Positions 7,729 to 16,493 of a stretch of 48,737 nt of DNA are shown piece by piece. The translations under genes and the position numbers were made by a program. Under the pieces are notes generated by a model, which saw only the letters and a list, made by a program, of their open reading frames with translations, made no database searches and was not told the DNA's origin. The stretch spans positions 1 to 48,737 of the forward strand of contig NZ_JBHLWI010000042.1 of assembly GCF_042432905.1 (NCBI RefSeq), in the 5' to 3' direction. The stretch's first letter is position 1. The number at the start of each line of letters is the position of its first letter. The DNA is from Fontibacter flavus (GTDB lineage Bacteria > Bacteroidota > Bacteroidia > Cytophagales > Cyclobacteriaceae).

Positions 7729-10155
7729 ATGAGATACATTGCTTTTCTGATATCCTTGGTTATTAGTCTTGCCTTGGGGGTGGTCCTTTCACTCCAAATT
7801 GGATCAGTACCTCCTTTAGGCCATCTTCTTGATCCCAATCATGGTTTTTGGCAAAATGCCTATAGCGAAGATGCCCTTTCAAAAGACTATGTAGGATTAA
7901 AAAATCTCAGTGCACCTGTACAAGTTGTTTACGACGAACACTTGATACCACATATTTTTGCAGAAAATGACCTCGATCTGTATAGGTTACAGGGATATGT
8001 GACTGCGCAGCACAGATTATGGCAAATGGAATTTCAGACGATGGCTGCAGCAGGTAGGATTTCGGAGATTGTAGGTCCCGTGGCCATTGAGTTAGATAGA
8101 ATGACAAGGAGAAAAGGTCTGGCTTTCAGTGCCGAACAATCGCTTCAGTATCTTCAGGAAAATGACCCCGAAACCATACAATTACTGGAAGCCTATGCAG
8201 ATGGTGTCAACCAGTATATAGAGGGCCTGTCTAGGGCAAGGTTACCGTTGGAATATAAGATATTGGATTATAGGCCAGAAAAATGGAGTGCCTACAAGTC
8301 CTTATTATTACTCAAATACATGGCAGATATGCTGGTAGGGGATAAGGATCTGGAATTTACCAATATGAGGAAAATAATCGGTCAGACACTTTTGGATAAA
8401 TTGTATCCGCTTTTTCCGGAAGAAAATGATCCTGTAATAGAGGAAGAAAAAGTTTGGGATTTCACCCCGATTACTGTTAACAAACCTGAGGGTTTGGCCT
8501 ATCCAGATGATGACATCATAGTAGACAATCTTCCACAACCAGAACCCGGAGTAGGATCCAACAATTGGGCAGTTGCGCCTGAAAAGACCAAGAATGGCGC
8601 AGCAATTCTGGCAAATGACCCACACCTAAGTTTGAACCTCCCATCCCTTTGGTATGCCATGCAGCTCAGTACTCCTGAGCACAAAACCAAAGGAGCGACA
8701 TTACCGGGAGCCTTAGGGATTATTTCAGGTTTTAATGAAAACATCGCTTGGGGTGTCACCAATGCGACCAGAGATACTAGAGATTGGTATGCCATTCAGT
8801 TCAAAAACGAGGACAGAAAAGAATACTTGTACAATGACCAGTGGATACAAAGCTCTTTTAGGATAGAGGAAATCAAAGTGAAGGGTGAGCCCACTTTCAT
8901 AGATACAGTAGTTTACACTCATCATGGACCGGTTGTATTTGACCCAACATTTAGGGCTAACCGACAGGATGTGAACTTTGCTTTGAAGTGGACAGCACAT
9001 TTACCATCTAATGAGCAGAAAACTTTTCTCTTACTCAACAAAGGTAAAAGCCACCAAGATTACCTGCAGGCTTTGAACCACTACACTTCACCTGCCCAAA
9101 ATTTTGTGTTTGCTTCTAAAACCGGGGACATTGCCATGAAAGTTCAGGGACGTTTCCCTTTGAAATGGGAAGGGCAGGGCATGTTTTTGATGGATGGCAA
9201 CAATCCTGCATTTGAGTGGCAGGGTTTTATTCCTTTTGAACAGAATCCTGCAACGCTGAATCCTTCAAGGGGATTTGTGTCTTCAGCCAATCAGCATTCT
9301 ACAGGCCCATCATACCCTTATTTTATGTTTGACAATAGTTTTGAACATTATCGAAACAGAAGGCTTAACCGCCTATTGGGTGAAATGGAAAATATTACGG
9401 TCGACGATATGAAGCGTCTGCAATTTGATCAATTCCACCTTCATGCGGCGGAGGCTTTACCCATTATGTTGTCGCTTTTAGAAGAAGGTGAGGGATTTCC
9501 AAAAGACGGACAAGAAGAAAAGTATCTAGGTCAATTAAGGGCTTGGAATTACAATACATTCCCCAATCAGGAAGAGCCTGCACTTTTTCAGACCTGGTGG
9601 AAACACTTGTATAAATCAATTTGGGTAAAATGGGAAGAGGAAGGAAGGCCTGTAGTTTTACCCAACAAATATCAAACAGTCTTGCTCCTTAGAGATGAAC
9701 CGGCAAGTGAATTGTTTGACTTTCCTGAAACTGAAAATGTAGAAACAGCTAAAGACTTGGTAAGGGCAGGATTCACGCAGATGGTTGCAGATATCCAAAA
9801 ATGGGAGGAAGACCATGGCTCATATGAATGGTCTGAATACAAGGGTACCAGCATTATGCACCTAGTTCCCAACTTCAGATCTTTTAGTAGGGAAAAGATA
9901 TATACTGGCGGCTATTCAGGGATCTTGAATGCCACATCGGAAAGACATGGCGCAAGCTGGAGGATGGTAGTGGAAATGGGAGACCAAATCAATGCCTTTG
10001 GAATTTATCCTGGAGGACAATCCGGCAATCCTGGCAGTAAGTTTTACGACAACTTCATCAAATCATGGGCAAACGGAGAGTATGTTGACTTTGGTTTGCG
10101 CACGCTTTCTGATCGCGAAAATGTCTTATTCACCACAATATTCAATCAAAAATAA
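7729..10155 (+). CDS. Penicillin acylase family (Ntn-hydrolase) protein
   Basis: 808 residues with an N-terminal signal or anchor segment (MRYIAFLISLVISLALGVVL). The family hydrolyses amide bonds in substrates such as beta-lactam side chains or acyl-homoserine lactones. It matures by autocatalytic cleavage that exposes an N-terminal nucleophile. The cleavage site is visible as PGVGSNNWAV with Ser277 as nucleophile, giving an alpha chain (about 25-276) and a beta chain (277-808). Further family features are RLQGYVTAQHRLWQM near residue 95, NDPHLSLNLPSLWY after the nucleophile, and the oxyanion/substrate region NENIAWGVTNATRDTRDWY. Actual substrate unknown; quorum quenching is possible but not shown. 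The stop codon TAA is immediately followed by the ATG of the next gene. Confidence 0.9.
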   Translation: MRYIAFLISLVISLALGVVLSLQIGSVPPLGHLLDPNHGFWQNAYSEDALSKDYVGLKNLSAPVQVVYDEHLIPHIFAENDLDLYRLQGYVTAQHRLWQMEFQTMAAAGRISEIVGPVAIELDRMTRRKGLAFSAEQSLQYLQENDPETIQLLEAYADGVNQYIEGLSRARLPLEYKILDYRPEKWSAYKSLLLLKYMADMLVGDKDLEFTNMRKIIGQTLLDKLYPLFPEENDPVIEEEKVWDFTPITVNKPEGLAYPDDDIIVDNLPQPEPGVGSNNWAVAPEKTKNGAAILANDPHLSLNLPSLWYAMQLSTPEHKTKGATLPGALGIISGFNENIAWGVTNATRDTRDWYAIQFKNEDRKEYLYNDQWIQSSFRIEEIKVKGEPTFIDTVVYTHHGPVVFDPTFRANRQDVNFALKWTAHLPSNEQKTFLLLNKGKSHQDYLQALNHYTSPAQNFVFASKTGDIAMKVQGRFPLKWEGQGMFLMDGNNPAFEWQGFIPFEQNPATLNPSRGFVSSANQHSTGPSYPYFMFDNSFEHYRNRRLNRLLGEMENITVDDMKRLQFDQFHLHAAEALPIMLSLLEEGEGFPKDGQEEKYLGQLRAWNYNTFPNQEEPALFQTWWKHLYKSIWVKWEEEGRPVVLPNKYQTVLLLRDEPASELFDFPETENVETAKDLVRAGFTQMVADIQKWEEDHGSYEWSEYKGTSIMHLVPNFRSFSREKIYTGGYSGILNATSERHGASWRMVVEMGDQINAFGIYPGGQSGNPGSKFYDNFIKSWANGEYVDFGLRTLSDRENVLFTTIFNQK

Positions 10156-10533
10156 ATGGCCAGATTTCTTGTAATGTTATTTATCACTGCCTTGATGGTG
10201 TATTTGGTAGGTCAGTTTGTGCCATTTTGGGCATTGATGATTTTGACAGGTTTAATCTCTTTTATTTTGGGATTAAATCCGGGAATGGCTTTTTTTTCAG
10301 CAGGTATTGGTTTTGGTTTAACCTGGTTTTTGAAGTCCTTGATGATTGCCATACAGACAGGTTCCGACCTTCCTGTTCAGATGGCGGAATTGATGGGCAT
10401 TAAGAATGACAACCTGTTGATGTTTGCTACTTTCTTTCTTGGTTTTTTTATCGGTGGCTTTTCAGCTTTGACAGGTTCTCTTTTCAAACGTTTATTTGAA
10501 AAGAAGTATGAAGGTGTTTACAGAAAGGGATAG
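10156..10533 (+). CDS. Small hydrophobic membrane protein, function unknown
   Basis: 125 residues with about four hydrophobic segments (for example ALMILTGLISFILGLNPGMA and FATFFLGFFIGGFSALTGSL), ending in a basic tail. It starts at the base after the stop of the acylase gene, so the two are almost certainly cotranscribed and perhaps translationally coupled. I recognise no domain. The position suggests a membrane partner or simply a passenger of the acylase transcript. Confidence 0.75.
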   Translation: MARFLVMLFITALMVYLVGQFVPFWALMILTGLISFILGLNPGMAFFSAGIGFGLTWFLKSLMIAIQTGSDLPVQMAELMGIKNDNLLMFATFFLGFFIGGFSALTGSLFKRLFEKKYEGVYRKG

Positions 10534-10621
10534 AAGAATTCACTGAAAATTTTATCTTTTTCTTTTTGGTATTATCAAAGAGGTGAGTACTTTTGTTGCT
10601 CATTGTGGCATCGCCCTTTTT

Positions 10622-11134
10622 ATGCTGGATTATTTAATTACATCTAAGACCAGGCTCAAGCTTTTGATCAAGTTTTTTAGCAATCCTAAAAACCAGGGAC
10701 ACCTGCGTGGATTGGCGGAGGAATTTGGTGAGTCTACTAATGCTATACGCAAGGAATTGAATCATCTTTCAGAGGCTGGTTTGTTACTAAAATCTGCAGA
10801 AAGCAACAAAATTGATTATAAAGCCAACACCGAGCATCCATTATTCACCAATTTGCATGACCTGATCCGAAAATATCTCGGTTTGGATAAACTTTTGGCA
10901 GCAGTTTTGGAGAGAATGGGAGATGTTAACCAGGTTGCCCTGGTTGGTGATTACGCCAAAGGCCTTAATTCCGGTAAATTAAACGTGCAGATAACCGGTG
11001 AGGACCTCAATGAAGAATATCTGGAAAGACTTTCCGTAAGGATCAAGGAGTTGATTGAAAAGGAGGTTAATTTTCAAATTCAGGAACAGATTTCTGATCC
11101 TGAGGCATTGATTTTATATCAAAAATCCAACTGA
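10622..11134 (+). CDS. Winged-helix regulator at the head of the polysaccharide locus
   Basis: 170 residues from the ATG at 10622 (MLDYLITSKTRLKLL). A GTG at 10583 would add 13 residues but is less likely. Residues 1-75 form an ArsR/MarR-like winged helix (LRGLAEEFGESTNAIRKELNHLSEAGLL is the recognition region). Residues about 92-160 resemble a MNT-type nucleotidyltransferase fold (VALVGDYAKGLNSGKLNVQI), but the GS-x-D-x-D catalytic pattern is degraded: the serine is Asp and the metal-binding acids are missing, so it is probably a sensor rather than an enzyme. From memory, proteins of this shape stand upstream of wza-type export genes in many Bacteroidota, which fits its place here. Control of the following locus is an inference. 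Confidence 0.8.
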   Translation: MLDYLITSKTRLKLLIKFFSNPKNQGHLRGLAEEFGESTNAIRKELNHLSEAGLLLKSAESNKIDYKANTEHPLFTNLHDLIRKYLGLDKLLAAVLERMGDVNQVALVGDYAKGLNSGKLNVQITGEDLNEEYLERLSVRIKELIEKEVNFQIQEQISDPEALILYQKSN

Positions 11135-11231
11135 TCCCTGAGGACCAAGTCGGATTCATCTCAATGGATTTTATGCCCGCTAAGCACATAGGAATGTGAC
11201 TGAGAGGGCGAAGCTGTAACCACGAATTGTT

Positions 11232-11757
11232 AAAAAAACCGCTAATTACGAGAATTACACAAAATTAATTGAAAAAAGAACAAGAGCTCTTTAAGGAGTT
11301 TTTATATGATTTTTAAGAAAGAGACTTATGAAATTGTGGGGGTGGCAATGAATGTGCATAAAGAAATTGGAGGAGGTTTCTTCGAAAGCGTATACCAGGA
11401 AGCTTTTGGAATTGAATTGCTTGAGAATAATATACCTTTTGAAAAGGAAGTTAGGTTACAGATTCAGTATAAAGGAAATTTGCTTTCAAAATACTTTATA
11501 GCTGACTTTGTTTGTTATCGAAATATATTGGTTGAGTTAAAGTCGTCCACTGCAATAACGGATGAGTACTATGCTAAAGTCATTAATTACTTAAAAGCAA
11601 CCAGAAAACCTCTAGGGCTACTACTAAACTTCGGTCCAAAGTCACTTGAATTTAAAAGAATAATTCTAGATACTAAAAGTGACGGTTGACACTTTGTGTA
11701 ATTGCGAGCTCTGCGAGTTCAAATTTTATAATAATTAGCGTAATTAGCGGTTTTTTT
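11232..11757. mobile_element. Putative 526-bp element: GxxExxY gene between 19-bp inverted repeats
   Basis: AAAAAAACCGCTAATTACG at 11232-11250 is the exact reverse complement of 11739-11757. A second inner inverted repeat, AATTACACAAA at 11253-11263, matches 11693-11703. Together they enclose one GxxExxY gene with little spare DNA. The structure looks like a small mobile or homing-type unit, but no target-site duplication is evident and no transposase is encoded; calling it mobile is inference. Confidence 0.5.
11306..11689 (+). CDS. GxxExxY family protein (PDDEXK-like), copy 1
   Basis: 127 residues, normal family length. The name-giving motif is GGGFFESVYQ (residues 22-31). The later segment ADFVCYRNILVELKSS has the Asp...Glu-x-Lys spacing of a PD-(D/E)XK nuclease-like core, and YYAKVINYLKATRKPLGLLLNFG is the conserved C-terminal helix/strand. 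The family (PDDEXK_3 group) is widespread in Bacteroidota and its role is not established. The gene lies between the regulator and the wza-like gene, enclosed by perfect 19-bp inverted repeats. It is clearly divergent from the second GxxExxY gene at 16122. Confidence 0.88.
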   Translation: MIFKKETYEIVGVAMNVHKEIGGGFFESVYQEAFGIELLENNIPFEKEVRLQIQYKGNLLSKYFIADFVCYRNILVELKSSTAITDEYYAKVINYLKATRKPLGLLLNFGPKSLEFKRIILDTKSDG

Positions 11758-11988
11758 CTAAGACGCTAGATACAAGAAATAAGATTCAAGACTTGATTGG
11801 TAATGAACTTATTTACTTGTCTTTCAGAGTAAGATAAACTTATTTGACAAAAATTAAATTAGGTGTTAAATCCATTCGCGTCAATCGCAAGCTTTGCGAG
11901 GTATAATTCAAAAAAATTAGTGTAATTCGTGTAATTCGCGGTTAAAACAACCTTTTAGAATTTCGCGGTTAAAAATTTCATCCACTCC
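11758..11988. repeat. Degenerate extra copies of the element end
   Basis: The segment 11877-11945 repeats the right end of the GxxExxY element in degenerate form: TCGCAAGCTTTGCGAG matches TTGCGAGCTCTGCGAG at 11703-11718, and GTGTAATTCGCGGTTAAAA matches GCGTAATTAGCGGTTTTT. A third partial copy (TTTCGCGGTTAAAAATTTC) lies at 11961-11979, just before the wza-like start. No gene is present. Confidence 0.6.
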
Positions 11989-14586
11989 ATGAAAAAACTC
12001 CTAGTAGTATTAATTCTTTTTACCTCACATTTGGTGGTTCAAGCTCAATCGCTCTCAGACATTCAAAATATCAAAGTCGATAATTTATCCGACGCACAGA
12101 TAGAGCAGTTGATCAAAAGGGCAGAGGCGCAAGGACTGAATGAGCAACAGATGCTCAGCATGGCAGCCGAAAGAGGAATGCCTGCAGGAGAAGTGGCCAA
12201 ACTGCGACAAAGAATCGCGTCATTAAAAAGTGGTGGAGGTTCAGCTCAAAGGCAGCAAGCCACATCAGGAGCAAATCAATTAAGGCAAATTCAGGGTATG
12301 CGGTCACAGGATGATATTTTTGATTCCCTGAGAAAATCTGATCCTTATTATGACCTGACACCTAAACAAAAGAAAATTTTCGGTTATACCTTATTCCATA
12401 ACAGAAACCTGAATTTCAATCCAAGTCTGAATGTTCCTACTCCTCAAGGGTACACTATTGGGGCAGGAGATCAGTTATTGATTGATGTTTATGGTGCATC
12501 TCAACAAACTTATGATGTTACCGTAAATCCCGATGGAAAAATTTTTATACCCAATGTGGGGCCGATTCAGGTAGGAGGTTCTACCATTGCAGCAGCTACC
12601 GGAAGGATACGGTCGGCCTTGACAAGGATTTATTCCGGAATCGGAGGTAGCAACCCTAATACCTTTATGGATATCCGATTGGGGAATATCAGAACAGTAT
12701 CCATTTCCATGGTAGGGGAATTGAATAGACCGGGGACTTACACCTTACCTTCCTTTGCTTCCCCTTTCAATGCCTTATTTGCTGCAGGAGGACCAAACGA
12801 AAACGGTTCCTTCAGACATATCCAAGTCTACAGGGATAGCAAATTATTGACAGAAATAGATGTTTATGAATTTTTGGTCAAAGGAGAATTTACTTCCCCC
12901 ATCAACCTAAGGGATAATGATGTGATCATTGTACCGCCTCTTCGCTCAAGAGTGGAAGTTCAGGGGCCTGTGAGAAGAGAAGGGCTTTTTGAAGTAAAAG
13001 CAGGAGAGACGGTAGAGCAGCTGATCCATTTTGCAGGAGGATTCAGCAGTCAGGCTTACAGAGAGCGGTTGACCGTAACCCGAAAGACAGGAGCAGAGAT
13101 GCGGGTGGAAGATGTGGATGCCGGTAATTTTCAGGCCTTTTATCCGCAAGATGGAGATATATATAGAGTAGGGGAAATTCTGAACAGATTTGAAAATAGG
13201 GTTCAGGTTACCGGAGCCTTGATGAGGCCGGGGGTATTTGCGCTTACACCAGGTATGGGAATCAGAGATTTGGTGGCAAAAGCAGATGGCTTGAGAGAAG
13301 ATGCTTTCCTAAACAGGGCCACTTTATATAGGACTAAAGGAGATTTTTCACTAGAAATTGTCCCTGTTGATATCAAGGCTGTCATTAATGGAGAAGCTGA
13401 AGACATTGCGCTGAGAAGGGAAGATGTGCTGAATGTCCCTAGTATCTATGACCTAAGAGAAGAATATTATGTGAAGATTTCAGGCGAAGTGAACAAGCCA
13501 GGGGCTTTTGCTTTTGGTGAAAACATGACGGTAGCGGATTTGGTGTTGAAAGCAGGTGGTTTTAAAGAATCTGCAACTGCCTCGAAAATTGAAATTGCCA
13601 GAAGGGTGAAAAATGACCTTTCAGGTAAATTGGCGGAGATCATCATTTTGGATGTTGATAGGGATTTGAAGGTCAGTGGCACCAGGGCTTTGGAGCCCTT
13701 GCAACCATTTGATCATGTAATGATCAGGAGAAGCCCTGGTTTTCAGCGGGAACAATTGGTGAGGGTAGAAGGAGAGGCACTTTATCCGGGCGAGTTTGCC
13801 ATTGCCCATGCCAATGAGCGAATTTCTGATCTGATCAAAAGGGCTGGCGGTCTCAATCCTTATGCTTATCCTAAAGGGGCGACTTTGATCCGAAGAAATG
13901 AATTTTATAAAGTGCCATCAGAAGATGAAATTAAGGCGGAAAACTTGATCAAAGTCAAATCTAATATTAGCAGAGACAGTTTGGATAGGACCGAGTCTGA
14001 TAAGATATTATTTGAGAGGATTGACCAAAAAATCCTAGAAAGCAGAGAAGAAGACAGAAAGAAAAAACAAAGTTTAGGTGCAGAAGATTTCAGACAGCAG
14101 TCTCTTGTGGAATTGGGAGAATCAACAGATGGAATTGGTAAAATAGAAATTAAGGATACTGAGTTGATCGGTATCAATTTGGAATCTATTCTGAGTAATC
14201 CTTATGGACCTTCAGATTTGATTTTAAGAGAAGGGGATGTCTTGAGTATTCCAAGGGAATTGCAGACTGTAAGGATGAGAGGAGAGGTATTGTATCCCAC
14301 TTCGGCGAGGTATAGACCTAATTCCGGTTTCAAACAATATATCTCCAGAGCAGGAGGATTTACTGAAAAATCCAGAAGAGGAAGGTCTTATGTGATTTAC
14401 GCAAATGGAGATGTGAAGCGAACAAGAAAAATTTTATTTGCAAATATTTACCCAAGTATTGAACCTGGCGCGGAGATAATTGTACCAACCAAACCTGAAA
14501 GAGAACCGATGAGTGTTCAGGGATGGGTGGGGTTGGCCTCTTCCTTGGCTACTTTAGCAATTCTAATTGACAGACTGTCTAATTAA
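11989..14586 (+). CDS. Wza-like polysaccharide export protein with multiple SLBB domains
   Basis: 865 residues, over twice the length of E. coli Wza. A signal peptide (MKKLLVVLILFTSHLVVQAQ) without lipobox is followed by a charged region, then the polysaccharide export domain (GYTIGAGDQLLIDVYGAS, about residues 153-230). Six SLBB-type repeats of the form V.v.G.v..PG.f...  and AGG follow, starting near residues 236, 321, 404, 494, 590 and 760. A charged insertion rich in Glu/Lys lies between the fifth and sixth, and a final hydrophobic segment (residues about 843-860) is near the C terminus. It should form the outer-membrane/periplasmic channel for the polysaccharide made by this locus. It is followed 28 bases later by the Wzz/Wzc-like gene. 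Long multi-SLBB forms are usual in Bacteroidota. Confidence 0.93.
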   Translation: MKKLLVVLILFTSHLVVQAQSLSDIQNIKVDNLSDAQIEQLIKRAEAQGLNEQQMLSMAAERGMPAGEVAKLRQRIASLKSGGGSAQRQQATSGANQLRQIQGMRSQDDIFDSLRKSDPYYDLTPKQKKIFGYTLFHNRNLNFNPSLNVPTPQGYTIGAGDQLLIDVYGASQQTYDVTVNPDGKIFIPNVGPIQVGGSTIAAATGRIRSALTRIYSGIGGSNPNTFMDIRLGNIRTVSISMVGELNRPGTYTLPSFASPFNALFAAGGPNENGSFRHIQVYRDSKLLTEIDVYEFLVKGEFTSPINLRDNDVIIVPPLRSRVEVQGPVRREGLFEVKAGETVEQLIHFAGGFSSQAYRERLTVTRKTGAEMRVEDVDAGNFQAFYPQDGDIYRVGEILNRFENRVQVTGALMRPGVFALTPGMGIRDLVAKADGLREDAFLNRATLYRTKGDFSLEIVPVDIKAVINGEAEDIALRREDVLNVPSIYDLREEYYVKISGEVNKPGAFAFGENMTVADLVLKAGGFKESATASKIEIARRVKNDLSGKLAEIIILDVDRDLKVSGTRALEPLQPFDHVMIRRSPGFQREQLVRVEGEALYPGEFAIAHANERISDLIKRAGGLNPYAYPKGATLIRRNEFYKVPSEDEIKAENLIKVKSNISRDSLDRTESDKILFERIDQKILESREEDRKKKQSLGAEDFRQQSLVELGESTDGIGKIEIKDTELIGINLESILSNPYGPSDLILREGDVLSIPRELQTVRMRGEVLYPTSARYRPNSGFKQYISRAGGFTEKSRRGRSYVIYANGDVKRTRKILFANIYPSIEPGAEIIVPTKPEREPMSVQGWVGLASSLATLAILIDRLSN

Positions 14587-14614
14587 TTTCCTCAACACCT
14601 AATTTTTGATATCA

Positions 14615-15721
14615 ATGACTGAATCAAAACCTTCAAATAATACTGCAGAAGACGAAATAGACTTATTGGCCCTAGCCAAAACAGTTTGGGAAAAGCGAAA
14701 GCTTCTTGTTTCCGTCACTGTTTCGTTTATGATTTTGGGATTGGCAGTAGCTATACTTTCGCCTAAAGAGTTCACAGCATCCTCTACATTTATACCCCAA
14801 ACTTCTGAAGGAAGTAAAGGAGGAGGAAGTTTAGGTGGCTTGGCTTCCTTGGCAGGAATTAATTTGGGGAGTATGGGAGGAAGTTCAGAAATTCCGCCTT
14901 CTTTGTATCCAAAAATCGTCTCTTCTGCTTCTTTCAGAAAAGCCTTATTGGAATCCAAAATCAATGTTGAAGGATTAGAAGGAGCGGTCTCATATAAGGA
15001 GTATTTTGAAGAAATCTATTCTCCTGGTGTTTTGGGACTCTTAAAACAGTATACCATAGGATTACCTGGAGTAATTATCAAATTGATAAAAGGGGAAGGG
15101 ACAGAATCTTCAATTGAGACTGAAAATGGGTTTATCAATGTTTCACAAGAAGAATTTGAACATTTCAAAAGGCTTGAACAACAATTAACTGTAACGCCTA
15201 ATGATAAGGAAGGGTTTGTGTCTATCTCATTTGTTTTGCCAGAACCTTTGATGGCTGCGCAGATGACAAGAATAGCCCAGGAATTATTGCAAAAAGAACT
15301 GATTGCCTATAAGATTGGTAATGCTAGAGAGCAGTTAAAATTCACAGAAGAACGCTTTGAAGAGAAAAAAGCTGAATTTGAGCAGATTCAAGCAAGACTT
15401 TCAGGCTTTCGTGACCGAAACCAAAATATTGTATCGGCTTCAGCACAAAACCAATTGCAACGCTTAGAGGCAGAATATAATTTTTCATTTAATATCTATA
15501 CAGAACTAGCCAAACAATTGGAGCAGGCCAAATTGCAGGTAGCCAAGGATACACCTATTTTTTCCATTATCCAACCGGTAACGGTACCCACTGAAAAATC
15601 AGCTCCAAAGCGGCCTTTGATCTTGGTGATCTTTACCATTTTAGGATTTATCATTGGCTTGGGCTATGTCTTTGGGTCTGAGTTCCTGAAGGGCGTAAAG
15701 GAGCAATGGAATCGGGTTTAG
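14615..15721 (+). CDS. Wzz/Wzc-like polysaccharide co-polymerase without kinase domain
   Basis: 368 residues from the ATG at 14615 (MTESKPSNNT); a TTG nine bases upstream is less likely. Two membrane segments bracket a periplasmic domain: the first at about 30-48 (LLVSVTVSFMILGLAVAIL), the second at about 336-357. The N-terminal Wzz motif, the glycine-rich linker (GGGSLGGLASLAG, about 70-90), a coiled coil (about 225-300) and the proline-rich PTEKSAPKRP before the second membrane segment match the PCP family. There is no C-terminal BY-kinase, so length control may use another kinase or none. It works with the Wza-like protein just upstream to span the envelope. Its stop is followed by a long repeat array rather than the next pathway gene. 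Confidence 0.92.
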   Translation: MTESKPSNNTAEDEIDLLALAKTVWEKRKLLVSVTVSFMILGLAVAILSPKEFTASSTFIPQTSEGSKGGGSLGGLASLAGINLGSMGGSSEIPPSLYPKIVSSASFRKALLESKINVEGLEGAVSYKEYFEEIYSPGVLGLLKQYTIGLPGVIIKLIKGEGTESSIETENGFINVSQEEFEHFKRLEQQLTVTPNDKEGFVSISFVLPEPLMAAQMTRIAQELLQKELIAYKIGNAREQLKFTEERFEEKKAEFEQIQARLSGFRDRNQNIVSASAQNQLQRLEAEYNFSFNIYTELAKQLEQAKLQVAKDTPIFSIIQPVTVPTEKSAPKRPLILVIFTILGFIIGLGYVFGSEFLKGVKEQWNRV

Positions 15722-16121
15722 TGAAGATTTCACAAAGACACTCTAAGAAACACAAAACACACAAAGAAGACCTTCATTGCTCTTAGTGATTGCTTTGTGA
15801 CTCAATTTTCACCAAGATGCTCAAAGAAGCACAAAATTCACAAAGAGATTGTTTTTTTGTTCTTCGTGCTTTCTTCCCCAATGGGAGGTCTTCTTGGTGC
15901 CTTTATGTGACAATAATTTTCACTAAGATGCTCAAAGTACCACAAAACTCACAAAGAAGACCTTTAGCGCTCTTAGTGATTCTTAGTGACCCAATTTTCA
16001 CCAAGCTGCTCAAAGAAGCACAAAATTCACAAAGAGATTGTTTTTTTTGTTCTTCGTGCTTGCCTCCCTTTAGGGAGGATCGCTTTGTGCCTCTTTGTGA
16101 AATAATACTCTTGATCTAATA
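15722..16121. repeat. Array of CACAAAG/CTTTGTG words, about 190-bp period, upstream of GxxExxY copy 2
   Basis: Two direct copies of an about 190-bp unit (from about 15729 and 15919). Each consists of CACAAAG-type words followed by complementary CTTAGTG/CTTTGTG words, so each can fold on itself. The best conserved part, GCTCAAAGAAGCACAAAATT, occurs at 15819 and again at 16009. An open frame runs through the array, but it only translates the repeats and is not a real gene. Confidence 0.8.
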
Positions 16122-16493
16122 ATGGATATTGAAGAAGTAGCTCATATAGTCATCGGTTGTGCCATTGAAGTTCACCGACATCTTGGTCCTGGACTACTTG
16201 AGTCCGCGTACCAGAAATGTTTGGCTTATGAAATCAATAAAGCAGGACTTTATGTGCAGGAAGAAATTCTACTCCCATTACGATACAAAGAAATAGATTT
16301 AGACAGGGCCTACAGAATAGATTTGATCATTGAAGGAAAATTGATTGTTGAAAACAAAACAGTCGAAACATTGACTGATGTACATATTGCCCAGCTGCTG
16401 ACTTATTTAAAATTAACGGATAATAAACTTGGGTTACTGATCAACTGGAAGTCCAAAATCCTTAAAGGAAATATCAAAAGAGTAATACTTTGA
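16122..16493 (+). CDS. GxxExxY family protein (PDDEXK-like), copy 2
   Basis: 123 residues. The motif is GPGLLESAYQ (residues about 21-30). Asp in YRIDLIIEGKL and Glu/Lys in IVENKTVE give the Asp...Glu-x-Lys pattern of the PD-(D/E)XK-like core, and AQLLTYLKLTDNKLGLLINW is the conserved C-terminal part. It is only distantly similar to copy 1, so the two are not a recent duplication. The gene is embedded in the CACAAAG word array on both sides, between the Wzc-like gene and ugd. Function of the family is unknown; a nuclease-like role is inferred from the fold signature only. Confidence 0.88.
   Translation: MDIEEVAHIVIGCAIEVHRHLGPGLLESAYQKCLAYEINKAGLYVQEEILLPLRYKEIDLDRAYRIDLIIEGKLIVENKTVETLTDVHIAQLLTYLKLTDNKLGLLINWKSKILKGNIKRVIL

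Noticed and set aside
15729..16101. Possible CRISPR array from regular repeats
   Set aside because: Only two long units of about 190 bases, no unique spacers of constant length, and the repeats are degenerate words.
15790..16119. 109-residue open frame with repeated IFTK.LKEAQNSQR segments
   Set aside because: It is a translation of the CACAAAG repeat array in one frame; the protein repeats follow the DNA repeat period and there is no domain or start signal.
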